Assembly: GCA_043228905.1 (NCBI GenBank)
Contig: JBHGNT010000001.1
Location: forward strand, 20,894,001-20,958,000
Length of the DNA stretch: 64,000 bases
Origin: Azolla caroliniana
Taxonomy: Eukaryota; Polypodiophyta
Reading direction: 5' to 3'
The position numbers and the translations under genes were made by a program. Below the pieces are notes generated by a model. That model was not told the DNA's origin. It saw only the letters and a list, made by a program, of their open reading frames with translations, and made no database searches. Of the stretch, positions 54,628-64,000 are shown piece by piece (positions within the stretch are counted from its first letter, which is position 1; each line of letters starts with the position of its first letter).

Positions 54628-55640
54628 TCAAAATTTCGGTTGAAGAGCCGACGTAGTTGACCTCCTCATGCCAGCTACTCTTCTGATCCGCTCTCTGAGC
54701 TTTGTCGGTTTTTGCTTTGAGTGCCCGACAGTCGGCTTTGATGGTCCTGGTTTCTTGCAGTAGTTGCAGATTCGGTTGTCTCGGAACTTGCTCCGGCTTC
54801 GCTGATTGTTCAGCGGTCGTGAAGAACTTCTTCCCCTGTTGTTCGATCGGTCGGTCGAACCTTGTACTACATAAGTTTCATCTGCCGAGTTTTTGGCGAA
54901 AGACATTCTCCAAGCTGCTTTAGTCAAGATTGCGCTCGTGACTTCGGAGTACTTAACAACAACTGTTGAAGCATGAAGAGGGGAGACTACTCATGAGTAT
55001 CATTGCTCTGAGTTCATCCTCGATTGTCGTCCCCTAAGACGAGATTTGGGAGCTTATGCTTTCGTACTCGTTGAGGTGTGGTTGAACCGAATCGGATTCT
55101 TTCATCCGCAAGTTGTAGAGGCGCCAAATAAGATACAACTTCATTGTCGCAACCTTCTTTTCATAAGTTTCTGATAGTGTTTTCCAAAGTTCAAAAGTTG
55201 TCGTGCATGATTGCACTGTGAAGTACACTGACTCCGACAAGTGCATCCGAATCGTGGCACGAACAATTCTGTCCAGCTTTAGCCACTCATTTGCCTTGTA
55301 TGCCTCTGGAGGATTTTCATTCTCAATCGGGTCTATCTAACCCTTGACTATGAGATAGTCCTGCATTTGTTCCTTCGAGAAGTTGAAGTTCAAACCGTCG
55401 AACCTCCTTAGACTCATCTCCGATGAGCCAGATATTATGCCATCTGCTTCGGTTTCGGTTGGTAAGACTCGGTTCAGAATTGACTACGAACCTTAGTGGA
55501 GTGCAGCCGGTTGGCTCACTCGATATCATTCTAGTCGGTTTTGAACCCGAGTCGGTTTGGTTTCAGATACTTGTTGTTGAACTTGCTCGGAGTGACTCCG
55601 GTAACTTGAGGGATAGAACTGGCTAGTCTTCCCGAATGTT
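54628..55640 (-). pseudogene. Gag of copia O
   Basis: 55034-55246 has the typical Gag core (SCTTTFELWKTLSETYEKKV, NLRMKESDSVQPHLNEYESI). 54628-54927 has an incomplete zinc knuckle: CNYCKKPG is followed by SKPT without the His-Cys pair in frame. Upstream frames to about 55640 hold the Gag N-terminus. Not functional. Confidence 0.75.
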
Positions 55641-56028
55641 GCCGAGTCGGAGTGAGCCCGGTTAGCTTCCGATTGTATGCCGAATACCGATTACATGAAA
55701 CCGATTGTTTGGGCCGATTTTGCTTCGGATGACTGCAACGATGAGAGGGACGGATCCAACTGATCCTCCCGAATGTCGATCAGCCGAGTGAAGCACAAAT
55801 TTGGTTGTTGTTGAGAGACAAGCTCAACATTTGTGCTTAATACGATGCGTAACCCAGTGTGTAGACTGGGTAATAAAATCGGTACGCATAACATGGCCGT
55901 ATCAGTGCGTAAACCGGAAGGCCATTAGTATGATATTCCTCGTAAGGAATAATTTTGGGAGTTAGTGTAGAGCTCACTTATGAGCATTGAAGTACGTGTC
56001 AGTACTTCTGTAAGTCCGTATGGACTTG

Positions 56029-56036
56029 TATAAAAG
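56029..56036 (+). promoter_or_regulatory. TATA box of the J 5' LTR
   Basis: TATAAAAG flanked by AAGTCC-GTAT-GGACTT (56012-56027) and GTGCTCACTGAGCAC (56036-56050). The same order occurs in the I LTRs (reverse) and Q. Confidence 0.8.
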
Positions 56037-56101
56037 TGCTCACTGAGCACATCCTATGTACAAATTGAGTATTATTTTGAATCAAGTTTTTTTTTCTGTG
56101 T

Positions 56102-56103
<2 letters not shown>

Positions 56104-56154
<51 letters not shown>
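56104..56154. repeat. (TC)n microsatellite in the J 5' LTR
   Basis: About 25 TC repeats in the transcribed leader; the 3' LTR has a run of about the same length at 62108-62158. Confidence 0.97.
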
Positions 56155-56155
<1 letters not shown>

Positions 56156-56241
56156 GCGTACTGTGCATATACAAGCTCTCCATTAAACCTGCGTATTTTC
56201 CGTGTTCAGTTCTGTATTGCTTCTGCATGCTATTCTTTACA

Positions 56242-56253
56242 TGGTATTAGAGC
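56242..56253 (+). other. Primer-binding site of copia J
   Basis: TGGTATTAGAGC, one change from the initiator tRNA-Met complement TGGTATCAGAGC, directly after the LTR. Confidence 0.93.
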
Positions 56254-56324
56254 GCGAGGGTTGAGAACCTCTGCAGCCGACATAGCTTGAAAGGGAAACT
56301 AACCAAGAAGAGCAGGTAAAACCG

Positions 56325-57240
56325 ATGGAGAAAGGCATGGCTAGCTCGCTTCCTACCGAGAAGCTCGACAGAAACAACTATGCGTCTTGGTCCTACACGA
56401 TGCACCAGTACTTGCTCGGGCATGGTTACTTGAGCTATGTCGACGGAGCAAATGACACAGCACCCAAATCGACACACAGAGATTTCCCTGCGTGGGAACA
56501 ATCGGCGAGCAGAGTACTGTATTGCTTCGCGTCTTGTGTGGGCGAACATCTCCTAAGCTACATTCGGGATGCAAAAACGCCGAAAGATGCTTGGGGAAAT
56601 CTAAAGAAGATTTTCGCCGCAAGCAGTATAGCCAGAAAGCTGCAACGTTGACAGGAGTTGAGTAACCTACGACAACGCAATTTTTCGGTGGCTGATTACA
56701 CCTCGAAGATCAAAGATATATGTGACTCCTTAGCCTCCATCGATGTGAATGTCAAGGAAGGCGAGATGGTGCAGATCTGTCTCGGGGGACTGGCGTCAAA
56801 GTTTGGAGCATTCTGAACTATTGTGTGTACACGGGAGAATACGTCGTCGTTTTTTGACTTACAGTTAATGCTCCTTATAGAGGAGAACCACGCGGGTGCG
56901 TCGACTAGCACGCATGCCGACAACAAGATGTTGTACACGGAGGGAGACAGGCCCCGTGGTCATGGCGGACGAGGCGAGTCGGTGCACAATGGAGGCGGCC
57001 GACGGGATCAAGGAAGAAGGCACCGAAGGGATGCCAATAGCAATCCCGGACCCTCCGGAAATAGGGGGAGTCGAGCCGACGAGAACCGGCAAGGGAAAGT
57101 TGTCGAGGAATGTTGGTACTGTGGAAAAAAATGCCACAAGGAGAGCGAGTGTTGGAAGAAATGCGTTGATTTGGAGAGGACCGACAAAGGAAATCGGCAG
57201 CGATTGCACTACGCCGAAGTGTCCGGAAAAGCTGGAAAAG
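56325..57240 (+). pseudogene. Gag of copia J
   Basis: Starts at 56325 (MEKGMASSLPTEKLDRNNYA) and is open for 108 codons to a TGA at 56649 (CGA in relatives). Another TGA at about 56815 precedes the piece from 56823. The zinc knuckle is CWYCGKKCHKESEC with C-x2-C-x4-H-x4-C spacing at about 57115-57160. It closely matches the Gag of I. Confidence 0.88.
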
Positions 57241-58367
57241 GGTCAGCCTTCCTGACGAGACACGAAGCGAAATCAATGAAGATGTCCACCCCGAAATCGG
57301 ACGAGGTGTGGTACGTCGACTCCGGGACGTTAAACCACATGACATGCCACAAGGAGTGGTTCTCATACCTTGAGAATCTAATGCAACCGGGAGTAGTCAC
57401 AACTGGAGACGACACTCCGCATCCGATCGCGAATGTCGGTGAGGTTCCCCTGAGCCATGTCGGGCAAAAAGGGAAACTCATGAATGTGTTACACGTCCCC
57501 ACAATCACGAAGAATCTGGTGTCGATCGGGAAGATTGTCGACCAGGGGATGCAAGTCCGGTTCACACATCTCGGGTGCTTCATGGAAGAAGAAGGCCGAG
57601 TTATTGCGCAAGGGCGCAGAGACGGGAGGATGTTTATCCTCAACTCTAGTGACGGTGGCACCACAATGTTCGTGAAAGGACAAAAAGTCGAGTTGGATAT
57701 CGACTTATAGCACAAGTGGATAGGCCACATCAACTATCAATGGCTTCAGGACCTGCAATCAAAACAGGTGATGTTCAGATTGCTCAATTTTAGTGGCCAG
57801 AAGGAACGAATTTGGGAAGCCTGCCAACTCGGGAAGCAACACAAGCTTCCTTTCCCTAACGAGCGTAACCAGCCGGAACAAGCTCGACTTGATACATTCC
57901 GATGTATGGGGGCCGACACAGAACGTTAGTCTTGGCGGGAGTCGATATTTTGTCTCCTTCATTGACGACTATACGCGACACACGTGGATCTACCTCATTG
58001 AGAAGAAGAGTGAAGTCTTCGACGGTTTCCGGGACCTCAAGAGTTTCGTTGAAAGGGAAATAGGAAGAAAGATCAAGTGCTTGTAGTCGAATGGCGGAAA
58101 AGAGTACTTTTCCGGTCAATTCAACGACTATCTGCAACAGATGGAATTCGGTGCGAATTCAGTTGTAGATACACGCCAAAGCAAAACGGCGTGGCCGAGA
58201 GGAAGAACCGGTCAATTGTGGAAGCGGCATGGGCAATGCTGGAGGAAAAGAGCTTGCCCAAGTTTTATTGGGCCGAGGTGGTACGAACCATGGTATACAT
58301 CCAGAATCGGATCGGAGACAAAGTGTCAGCGCATGAGCAGTATTTCGGAAGGAATCCAAATCTATGA
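57241..58367 (+). pseudogene. Protease and integrase of copia J
   Basis: Protease is open within 56823-57710: VWYVDSGTLNHMTCHKEW, then DDTPHPIANVGEVPLSHVGQ. A TAG at 57708 ends the frame in the DL(W)HK pre-integrase block. 57793-58086 holds HSDVWGPTQNVSLGGSRYFV, SFIDDYTRHTWIYLIEKKSE. A TAG at 58084 replaces the Trp of LWSDGG, and 58077-58367 continues with ERKNRSIVEAAWAMLEEKSL and PKFYWAEVVRTMVYIQNRIG. Confidence 0.88.
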
Positions 58368-58370
58368 CAC

Positions 58371-59979
58371 TTGAGAGTTTTTGGTAGTGTTGCATATGTG
58401 CATGTGCCGAAGGAGAAACGGAGGAAGTTGGATGCAAAAGCCGAGAAGTGTATCTTGGTCGGCTACTCAGACGAGCAGAAGGGTTATAAGTGTTATAACC
58501 CTCGCACCAAACAAGCGCACGTCAGCCACGACGTTGTGTTTGACGAGTCCGCGTCTTGGTACTTGCCTCCGACTCTGGACCTCACCTCCAATCCAAGTTC
58601 TGACGATGAGGTTAGCGAGGCCGAGATGCCTCTGGATGAGCCTGAAATCGGGACCTGCGAAGAGAGTCCGATTTCATTTCTGTTAAGTGGACTGAATGGA
58701 CGACTGAGTCGGTTCGACTAATCCGATGAAGAGTCGGTGAGTAGTGGAGAGTCGGCCGTGCATTCCCCACGCAGGAAGCCAAGGAGACGGCTTACGCGCA
58801 AAGAAAAACGGAAGAAGAAGGTGTCAGATTGCGGCACGGATAGGAATGAGTCGGATCGACGCGAGTCCGACTCTGAGGGAAGTGACGACGGGTCTTCGAG
58901 ATCGAAGTCTGCGTTGGCCAAGAAAGCCTCAACTTCGGCTAATGAGCAATTACGCCGATCAACCCACCAGAAGAACCCTATTGTGCGGTTCGGTTACAAC
59001 GAGTACATGGCGCATCACTATGCGTACATGACGCATGTAGCGGAAGTGCGTGAGCCGGAGAGCTACGCAAAAGCGGCGAAGGACGCGAATTGGCATGCCG
59101 CAATGGAGGAAGAGATGCGCGCATTGGCAGAGAATGAAACTTGGGACCTGGTTGACGCACCGAAAGGTGTGAAGCCGATCGGATGTAGGTAGGTGTACAA
59201 GGTCAACTACAACACCGACGGCTCGGTCAACCGATACAAGGCCCGGTTAGTAGCTAAAGGCTACGCGCAGCAACACGACATCGACTACAATGAGACCTTC
59301 GTGCTTGTCACAAAGATGACTACCGTGCGTGTTCTACTCGCCATAGCAATGGCTAAGGGGTGGCACTTACATTAGATGGATGTAAAGAATGCGTTCCTGC
59401 AAGGTGAGCTTGAGGAACAAGTGTACATGGTACAATCCCCTGGATTTCACTCCGGAACAAACACTTCGACAGTGTGCCGATTGAAGAAGTCCCTTTACGG
59501 ACTAAAGCAAGCCCAGTGTGCCTGGAACACGAAGATCACGCAATGATTGTGTCGGATGGGCTTTGGGACATCCAAAATCAGACTCTTCACTGTTCATCCG
59601 GAAAAGGTCGACTCGGGCTGGTTAGCATTTTACTTTATGTTGATGACTTGGTCATCAGTGACGCCGACCTCAGTGAAATTAACCGCATCAAGCTCCAGCT
59701 TGCGGCATCATTCGACGTGAAGGATCTGGGGGACCTTCATTAGTTCCTCGAGCTCGAAGTGATCCGCACCCCCGAAGGTATACTGATCAACCAATGACTG
59801 TAAGTTCGTCTCGACTCCTCTGGATAGAACTGTCAAGCTTCACCCCGATTCCGAAAAGGTATGCGACCCGACGAGGTTCCGACAGATAGTCGGAAGCCTT
59901 ATATACTTGACCATCACCCGACCAGATCTCAGCTACCCGGTCTGGGTGATTAGTCAATTCATGGCGAGACCTACCGAGG
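58371..59979 (+). pseudogene. Linker and reverse transcriptase of copia J
   Basis: 58371-58721 holds RVFGSVAYVHVPKEKRRKLD, EKCILVGYSDEQKGYKCYNP and SHDVVFDESASWYLPP. 58737-59192 is the charged linker and RT start ([19 protein letters not shown]), with a TAG at 59190 for Trp; 59193-59375 continues to LLAIAMAKGWHLH with a TAG after it. 59474-59743 holds LLYVDDLVISDADLSE with an intact YVDD. The thumb runs to 59979, where solo LTR P interrupts after a MARPTE block. Confidence 0.88.
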
Positions 59980-60036
59980 TGTTGGGTGACAGGTCCCTCC
60001 GGATGGGAAGGGAGAAGATCAGTGCTGATGAACAAA

Positions 60037-60252
60037 CTCGGCTACGGAGAGCCGGATGGTGCAGACCCGGTATGAACCGGATGAGGAGTACCCGACTACG
60101 GAGAGTCGGATGGTGAAGACCCGGTATGAACCGGATGAGGAGTACCCGGCTATGGAGAGCCGGATGATACAGACCCGGTATGAACCGGATGAGGAGTACC
60201 CGGCTACGGAGAACCGAATGGTACAGACCCGATGAGAACCGAATGAAGAGAC
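60037..60252. repeat. 54-bp tandem repeat, four units, in solo LTR P
   Basis: Units start at 60037, 60091, 60145 and 60199, each with GGCTACGGAGAGCCGGATG-type and GACCCGGTATGAACCGGATG-type blocks. The fourth is the most diverged. Confidence 0.97.
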
Positions 60253-60404
60253 ATATTCGTAAATATGTTTCTGAGAGTCCATCGAGGCTATATTTGTAAA
60301 TAGCCGAAAAGTCATATTAGTATAAATATAACTTAGGGCAAACTTTTAATTGTGGTTGTCATTTCTTGTTGGTGCAAGAAAAGAGAGAGCGTGTAACTGT
60401 GTAC

Positions 60405-60405
<1 letters not shown>

Positions 60406-60477
<72 letters not shown>
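60406..60477. repeat. (GA)n microsatellite in solo LTR P
   Basis: About 35 GA repeats in the presumed leader region of the LTR. The E/F LTRs have only short GAGAGAGA at the same point. Confidence 0.97.
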
Positions 60478-60478
<1 letters not shown>

Positions 60479-60746
60479 CGCTGCCTCTGTTGTAACCGCC
60501 GCTTGTGGCGAAGATCATGAGCACGAGGTCGTTGCCTCTGTGAACTCACAGTTTATACATTCCAACATAGTGATAGTTTGCAGCCTGTGGGCTGCTGTGG
60601 TTTTTTCCCTTGGTTTGGGTTTTCCATGTAAACATCCTGTGTACCCTCCTCTTCTCTTTGTCGTGTTTTATTTCCCGTTTTCTGTGTATCATTCTAAGCT
60701 CGGTTGTGGCCGAGCGTTGCGCATAAGGAGCGTTGAGTTCCCGTCA

Positions 60747-61252
60747 CGAGGAGCACCTTCAGTGTGCGCAATGCGTACTGCGGTACGTAAGCGGCACAAA
60801 GGACCGGGGGCTACTGTACCGGTCCGGTACAGCCCCACGGTTGGTCGGCTGCACAGATGCTGATTGGGCCGGAAACGTTGGCGATCGCCGATCCACGTCC
60901 GGTTTCGCGTTCTCTCTCGGGAGTGCCGTGATTGCGTGGAGTAGCAAGAAGCAGCCAACAGTTGCGCTGTCGAGCACCGAAGCCGGGTATAGAGGAGCGT
61001 TTATCGCGACATGCAAAGCCATATGGTTGAAGCGACTACTTAAGGATCTGCAGATGGAGGTATCCGATCCAACGACAACCTCAACAGCATCCAGCTCGCT
61101 AAGAACCCTGTCTTCCATGCCTAGACTAAGCAGATTGAGGTGCACTACCATTTCGTCCTTGAGCGTGTCCTGTCCGGTGAAGTCGAACTTCAGTATGTTC
61201 CGACGGATCGGCAGAACGCCGACATCTTCACCAAGCCTCTGGTCTGGACAAG
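60747..61252 (+). pseudogene. RNase H of copia J
   Basis: After P the frame continues as EEHLQCAQCVLRYVSGTKDR, LVGCTDADWAGNVGDRRSTS, ALSSTEAGYRGAFIATCKAI (Glu kept) and IWLKRLLKDLQMEVSD. A frameshift near 61080 moves the CDN(L)SSIQLAKNP block out of frame. The end is an FTKPL-type block near 61230. Confidence 0.88.
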
Positions 61253-61800
61253 TTGCGGCAATTCTTGGGTGCGCATGGGTTGCGTCACCTCGACGTGCCG
61301 AACTTGAGGGGGAGAGACGTCCCGAATGACCACGGAAGAGGGAGAGAAGTTCCAGAAGATGAAGACCACGATGCCAAGTCGGATGACGAGTTCGATTTCG
61401 GATCGGCTGAAGAAGCCAAGGGCGGACCCGTAGAAGATTCTGAAAGCGGACATAAGGGGAGCAGTCGAAAGTTGAAGCCGAAGCCAACCAAGGGTGAGAA
61501 GATCGAAGACAGGTTGGAGACAACCAACTCGGACGAGAGCGAAAACCAATCGGAGGAAGTCGAGTCGGTTTGGATATTTGATTCGAATACGCTGAATCAA
61601 CCAAGAGCCAAGCGGAAGGGAAGGTAGCAGAAGAGGCGCCAACACTGCAATAGTAAGGAAGCTTAGAAGGGCCGTGTAAGCAGACAAGCCGATCGGAAGG
61701 GTCGAGACGCGCAGAATCGAATGGGTCGAGGAGCGCGAGTGAGGCGCGAAGCCAGAAGGAACCGAAGCGTAGATCCGGCGGAGCAGGTGGAACCTCAAGT
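61253..61800 (+). pseudogene. Charged C-terminal Pol extension of copia J
   Basis: Begins LRHLDVPNLRGRDVPNDHG, where TTGAGGGGGAG codes LRG as in ordinary copia ends, then continues acidic (DAKSDDEFDFGSAEEAKGGP) and basic (SSRKLKPKPTKGE) to a TAG at 61625. Beyond it the frame is still similar to the I extension (RKGRDAQNRMGRGARVRREA-like) up to the second TTGAGGGGGAG at 61806. Conserved with copia I; function unknown. Confidence 0.8.
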
Positions 61801-61805
61801 TGAGC

Positions 61806-61816
61806 TTGAGGGGGAG
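61806..61816 (+). other. LTR-adjacent polypurine tract of copia J
   Basis: TTGAGGGGGAG just before the 3' LTR. An identical tract lies about 500 bases upstream, near 61303-61313. Confidence 0.88.
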
Positions 61817-62107
61817 TGTTGAGAGACAAGCTCAACATTCGTGCGTAATACGATGCGTAACCCAGTGCATAGACTGGGTACGTAAATCGGTAGGCATAAC
61901 ATGGACGTATCGGTGCGTAAACCGGAAGGCCATTAGTAGGATATTCCTCATAAGGAATAATTTTGGGAGTTAGTGTAGAGCTCACTTATGAGCATTGAAG
62001 TACGTGTCAATACTTCTGTTAGTCCGTATGGACTTGTATAAAAGTGCTCACTCAGCACATCCTATGTACAGATTGAGTATTATTTTGAATCAAGTTTTTT
62101 TTTTTGT

Positions 62108-62159
<52 letters not shown>

Positions 62160-62245
62160 ACGTACTATGCATATACAAGCTCTCCATTAAACCTGCGTAT
62201 TTTCCGTGTTCAGTTCTCTATTGCTTCCGCATGCTATTCTTTACA
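61817..62245 (+). repeat. 3' LTR of copia J
   Basis: 429 bp, close to the 5' LTR (55809-56241), with the same inverted repeats and TATA box and a TC run at about 62108-62158. Confidence 0.95.
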
Positions 62246-62250
62246 GTTGT

Positions 62251-62567
62251 TGCCTGGAGACCAATCTGCAGCGGGTGGTTACGGCAAGCGGGTGAATAGC
62301 GTCTGGTGACCTATTCGGATGTTGTTTAACCGAATGAAGCACGATTGGGTCGGTTGTTGCTCAAGGAGCTCCCCTCAAGCTGTTACAATCATAGGAATAG
62401 AGTACAGCCGACTGGCATACTCCAATTTGTGATTTAACACAGTGAGATGCGAGCTTTTTGTTTTTCTTCTCCCTTCTTTGTTCTTCAAAGAAAAAGAAAA
62501 CGGAATGTTGTGTGGTGTACTATGACGGTCGGAAACGGGTTGAAGAACCTCCAACGCTCTGATACCA
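62251..62567 (-). pseudogene. Leader of copia O, with primer-binding site
   Basis: Continuation of O after J. The primer site GCTCTGATACCA is at 62556-62567. The leader includes a polypyrimidine TTTGTTTTTCTTCTCCC stretch. No open frame is recognised. Confidence 0.7.
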
Positions 62568-62569
62568 AA

Positions 62570-62900
62570 TGTTGGGGACAAGGCCGTCAATGCGGAAGTG
62601 CAAGCAACATTCGTGATGAAGAAGAACTTGTGTATGCACATAAGCAAGATAGACACACACAGAGCGAGAGAGAGATATAGGCACAAACAAACGTTATATT
62701 CCAATAGCAACAGTTACAAAGAATGACAACCAACCTTTACTAAAGGTTACAAAGTCACTATATATAGTGACTATCCTAGCGCAACTGTCCTTTATGCTAT
62801 TTACAAAAATAGCCCAAACTTGGGCTGTCCAAAAGGACAGTGTGAATACGGCCATTATACACTCGTATTCGACACTATCCACTTGGCCATTCAATTTTAT
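62570..62900 (-). repeat. 5' LTR of copia O (far end uncertain)
   Basis: Begins TGTTGGGGACAAGG on the plus strand two bases from the primer site. Contains TATATATAGTGA and inverted GTCCTTT/AAAGGAC-like words. No CAACA end is found, so the far edge is a guess; the 3' LTR is lost. Confidence 0.65.
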
Positions 62901-63677
62901 ATTAGTTTTAGATTTTATGTCTTATCTCTCTCCTCTCTCTTTGTTGCCCTTTTTCCATGTGTCGCATACTCCCTCTCTTACTTTTTCTTCCTTGGCGCTT
63001 ACCTCCCTCCTCTCTTTACCTTTTTGCTCGATGTCTACACTTTATCCTTTTACCCTTGTTCATCTGCATTTCTCACACTCGGCATGCCACATCACGACAA
63101 CGAATAGGAGAGTGTAGTGTTTCACACATATAGTTAACATAATTGTATGTTTTCCTAAATAAAAAGAAGAAGAAGAAAAACTAATCAATTATACATATTA
63201 CACATTCAATATGGCAAACAAGCTCTTTACAAATAACATCACAATGAGTTATCTTCAAACATAGCATAGAACCAAATGAAACAATTTAAACCAACATAGT
63301 TACAAGCCCAAATGTTCATGTCACGTTAGGAGGTTCCCTATGAATTGTAAGGGTTTGTAAGATTGTATATGATTTCCCCTCTAGAGAAGTCCTAAGAAAT
63401 GGGATAGGAAGTAGGATGGGGAAGGATTGGGTCCGGAGAAGGGTAATATCCTAATTCCCCGCTCAACGGTGGTGGAGCCAAGGCTAGAGGCGTAGACAAT
63501 AGAAAGGCCAGAAGCAGTGGACACGGTTCAACAGGAACTAGGGCAAGAACATACTACACAATCGGGTCTTTAGACATAGCAGCAGGAGGACGCATGAAGG
63601 TCGATGTCAGATTGGGAGATGGAAGAGACGGCTACACAGAGCTTTGGGGAGGAGCAAGGTGTCAAGAACTACACGCT
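62901..63677. other. Non-coding stretch
   Basis: CT-rich to about 63070, then AT-rich with AAGAAGAAGAAGAAA near 63165, then a purine-rich part. No gene or repeat copy recognised. Confidence 0.5.
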
Positions 63678-63678
63678 C

Positions 63679-64000
63679 CGATGAACAACGCTCGGCCACA
63701 ACCGAGCTTAGAATCAAACACAGAAAACGGGAATGTATGCACGACAAAATGGAGAGAAGGGTACATAGGATGTTTACGTGGAAAACCCAAACATGGGAAA
63801 AACCACGGCAGTCCACTAACTGCTAACTATCACTTTATAACAATATACAAAGAGATGAACATAGAGGCAACGACCTCTTGTTCACTGTCTTTGCCACAGG
63901 CGGCGGTTACAACAGAGGCAATGACCTCTTCGTCTCTTTCTTTTCTCTCTCTCTCTGTACACTGTTGCGCTCTAATCTTTCGTCAACAAGAATAACAACT
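63679..64000 (-). repeat. Partial LTR of an E/F/P-like copia at the window edge
   Basis: Reverse-oriented match to the end half of LTR P: CTCGGCCACAACCGAGC, the CAGAAAACGGGAATG-like block, GTTTACGTGGAAAACCC and CGACCTCTTG-type words follow in reverse order. The CGCTCCGAT just before it may be a damaged primer site. It runs off the window. Confidence 0.75.

Larger units (their letters stand above)
52579..55808 (-). mobile_element. Copia element O, truncated, host of J
   Basis: Minus-strand copia of a lineage different from E/F and I/J/K. From right to left: leader and gag (to about 54628), protease, integrase and RT N-terminus, cut near 52579 in the RT. Its leader and 5' LTR continue at 62251-about 62900, beyond the inserted copia J (target duplication GTTGT). 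Confidence 0.83.
55809..56241 (+). repeat. 5' LTR of copia J
   Basis: 433 bp, TGTTGAGAGACAAG to TTCTTTACA. Five inverted repeats lie between 55935 and 56050 around a TATA box, and a (TC)n run is at about 56104-56154. Confidence 0.95.
59980..60746 (+). repeat. Solo LTR P inside copia J
   Basis: 767 bp, TGTTGGGTGACAGG to TTCCCGTCA, with perfect target duplication CGAGG (59975-59979; 60747-60751). Similar in start and end blocks to the E/F LTRs, so it is the remnant of an E/F-like element after LTR-LTR recombination. It holds a 4 x 54-bp tandem repeat and a long (GA)n run. Confidence 0.93.
55809..62245 (+). mobile_element. Full-length copia element J, nested in O and host of solo LTR P
   Basis: 6,437 bp with LTRs 55809-56241 and 61817-62245 and perfect target duplication GTTGT (55804-55808; 62246-62250). 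Primer site TGGTATTAGAGC directly follows the 5' LTR. Same family as I: similar LTRs, gag and the Pol C-terminal extension. Solo LTR P (59980-60746) interrupts the RNase H region. Stops and frameshifts throughout. Confidence 0.95.

Noticed and set aside
60759-61985. 408-codon minus-strand frame
   Set aside because: Antisense of RNase H, Pol extension and LTR of copia J. It crosses the LTR boundary, which a real gene would not.

Overview
The window is nuclear DNA of a land plant, from a repeat-rich intergenic region. It shows Ty1/copia and Ty3/gypsy LTR retrotransposons primed by initiator tRNA-Met-like sites, a hAT DNA transposon, and one very long intronless pentatricopeptide-repeat (PPR) gene. 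The wording of the PPR repeats (triplets of the type 'VVSWNALI.GY' with 'GLSPD.VTFI.(I/V)LKACG') resembles the expanded PPR families of ferns and lycophytes. That placement is my inference; the window has no rRNA, plastid or other marker to confirm it.

I can follow about seventeen elements, many nested. A (1-3722, -) and B (3723-6543, -) are two truncated gypsy elements of one superfamily. C is a third relative (18193-30916, +). It carries copia I inside its gag (18987-24677, -) with a 5-bp target duplication, and an LTR fragment R beside a deleted integrase. E (copia, -; 7630-7798 and 12836-15531) is split by copia F (7799-12835, +). G (15532-16635, -) and H (16636-18192, -) are copia fragments. 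K is one minus-strand copia now in three pieces (30917-32647, 35056-35328, 43360-44582), separated by chromovirus L (32648-35055, -) and gypsy M (35329-43359, +). C also abuts K. M is itself interrupted in its reverse transcriptase by hAT element N (38286-41112, +) with an 8-bp target duplication. On the right, copia O (52579-55808 and 62251-about 62900, -) is split by copia J (55809-62245, +), and J is split by a solo LTR P (59980-60746).

Only the PPR gene (47331-51167, -) looks intact. All element genes carry stops, frameshifts or deletions, so they are annotated as pseudogenes.

Four LTR features deserve attention. Both LTRs of M carry a ten-unit heat-shock-element array just upstream of the TATA box. 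L and M both have antisense Pol III-like A and B boxes at the start of the LTR. LTRs of I, J, K and a fragment Q share an ordered series of inverted repeats around the TATA box with apparent compensatory changes. Copia families I and J have a duplicated polypurine tract that frames a charged C-terminal extension of Pol.
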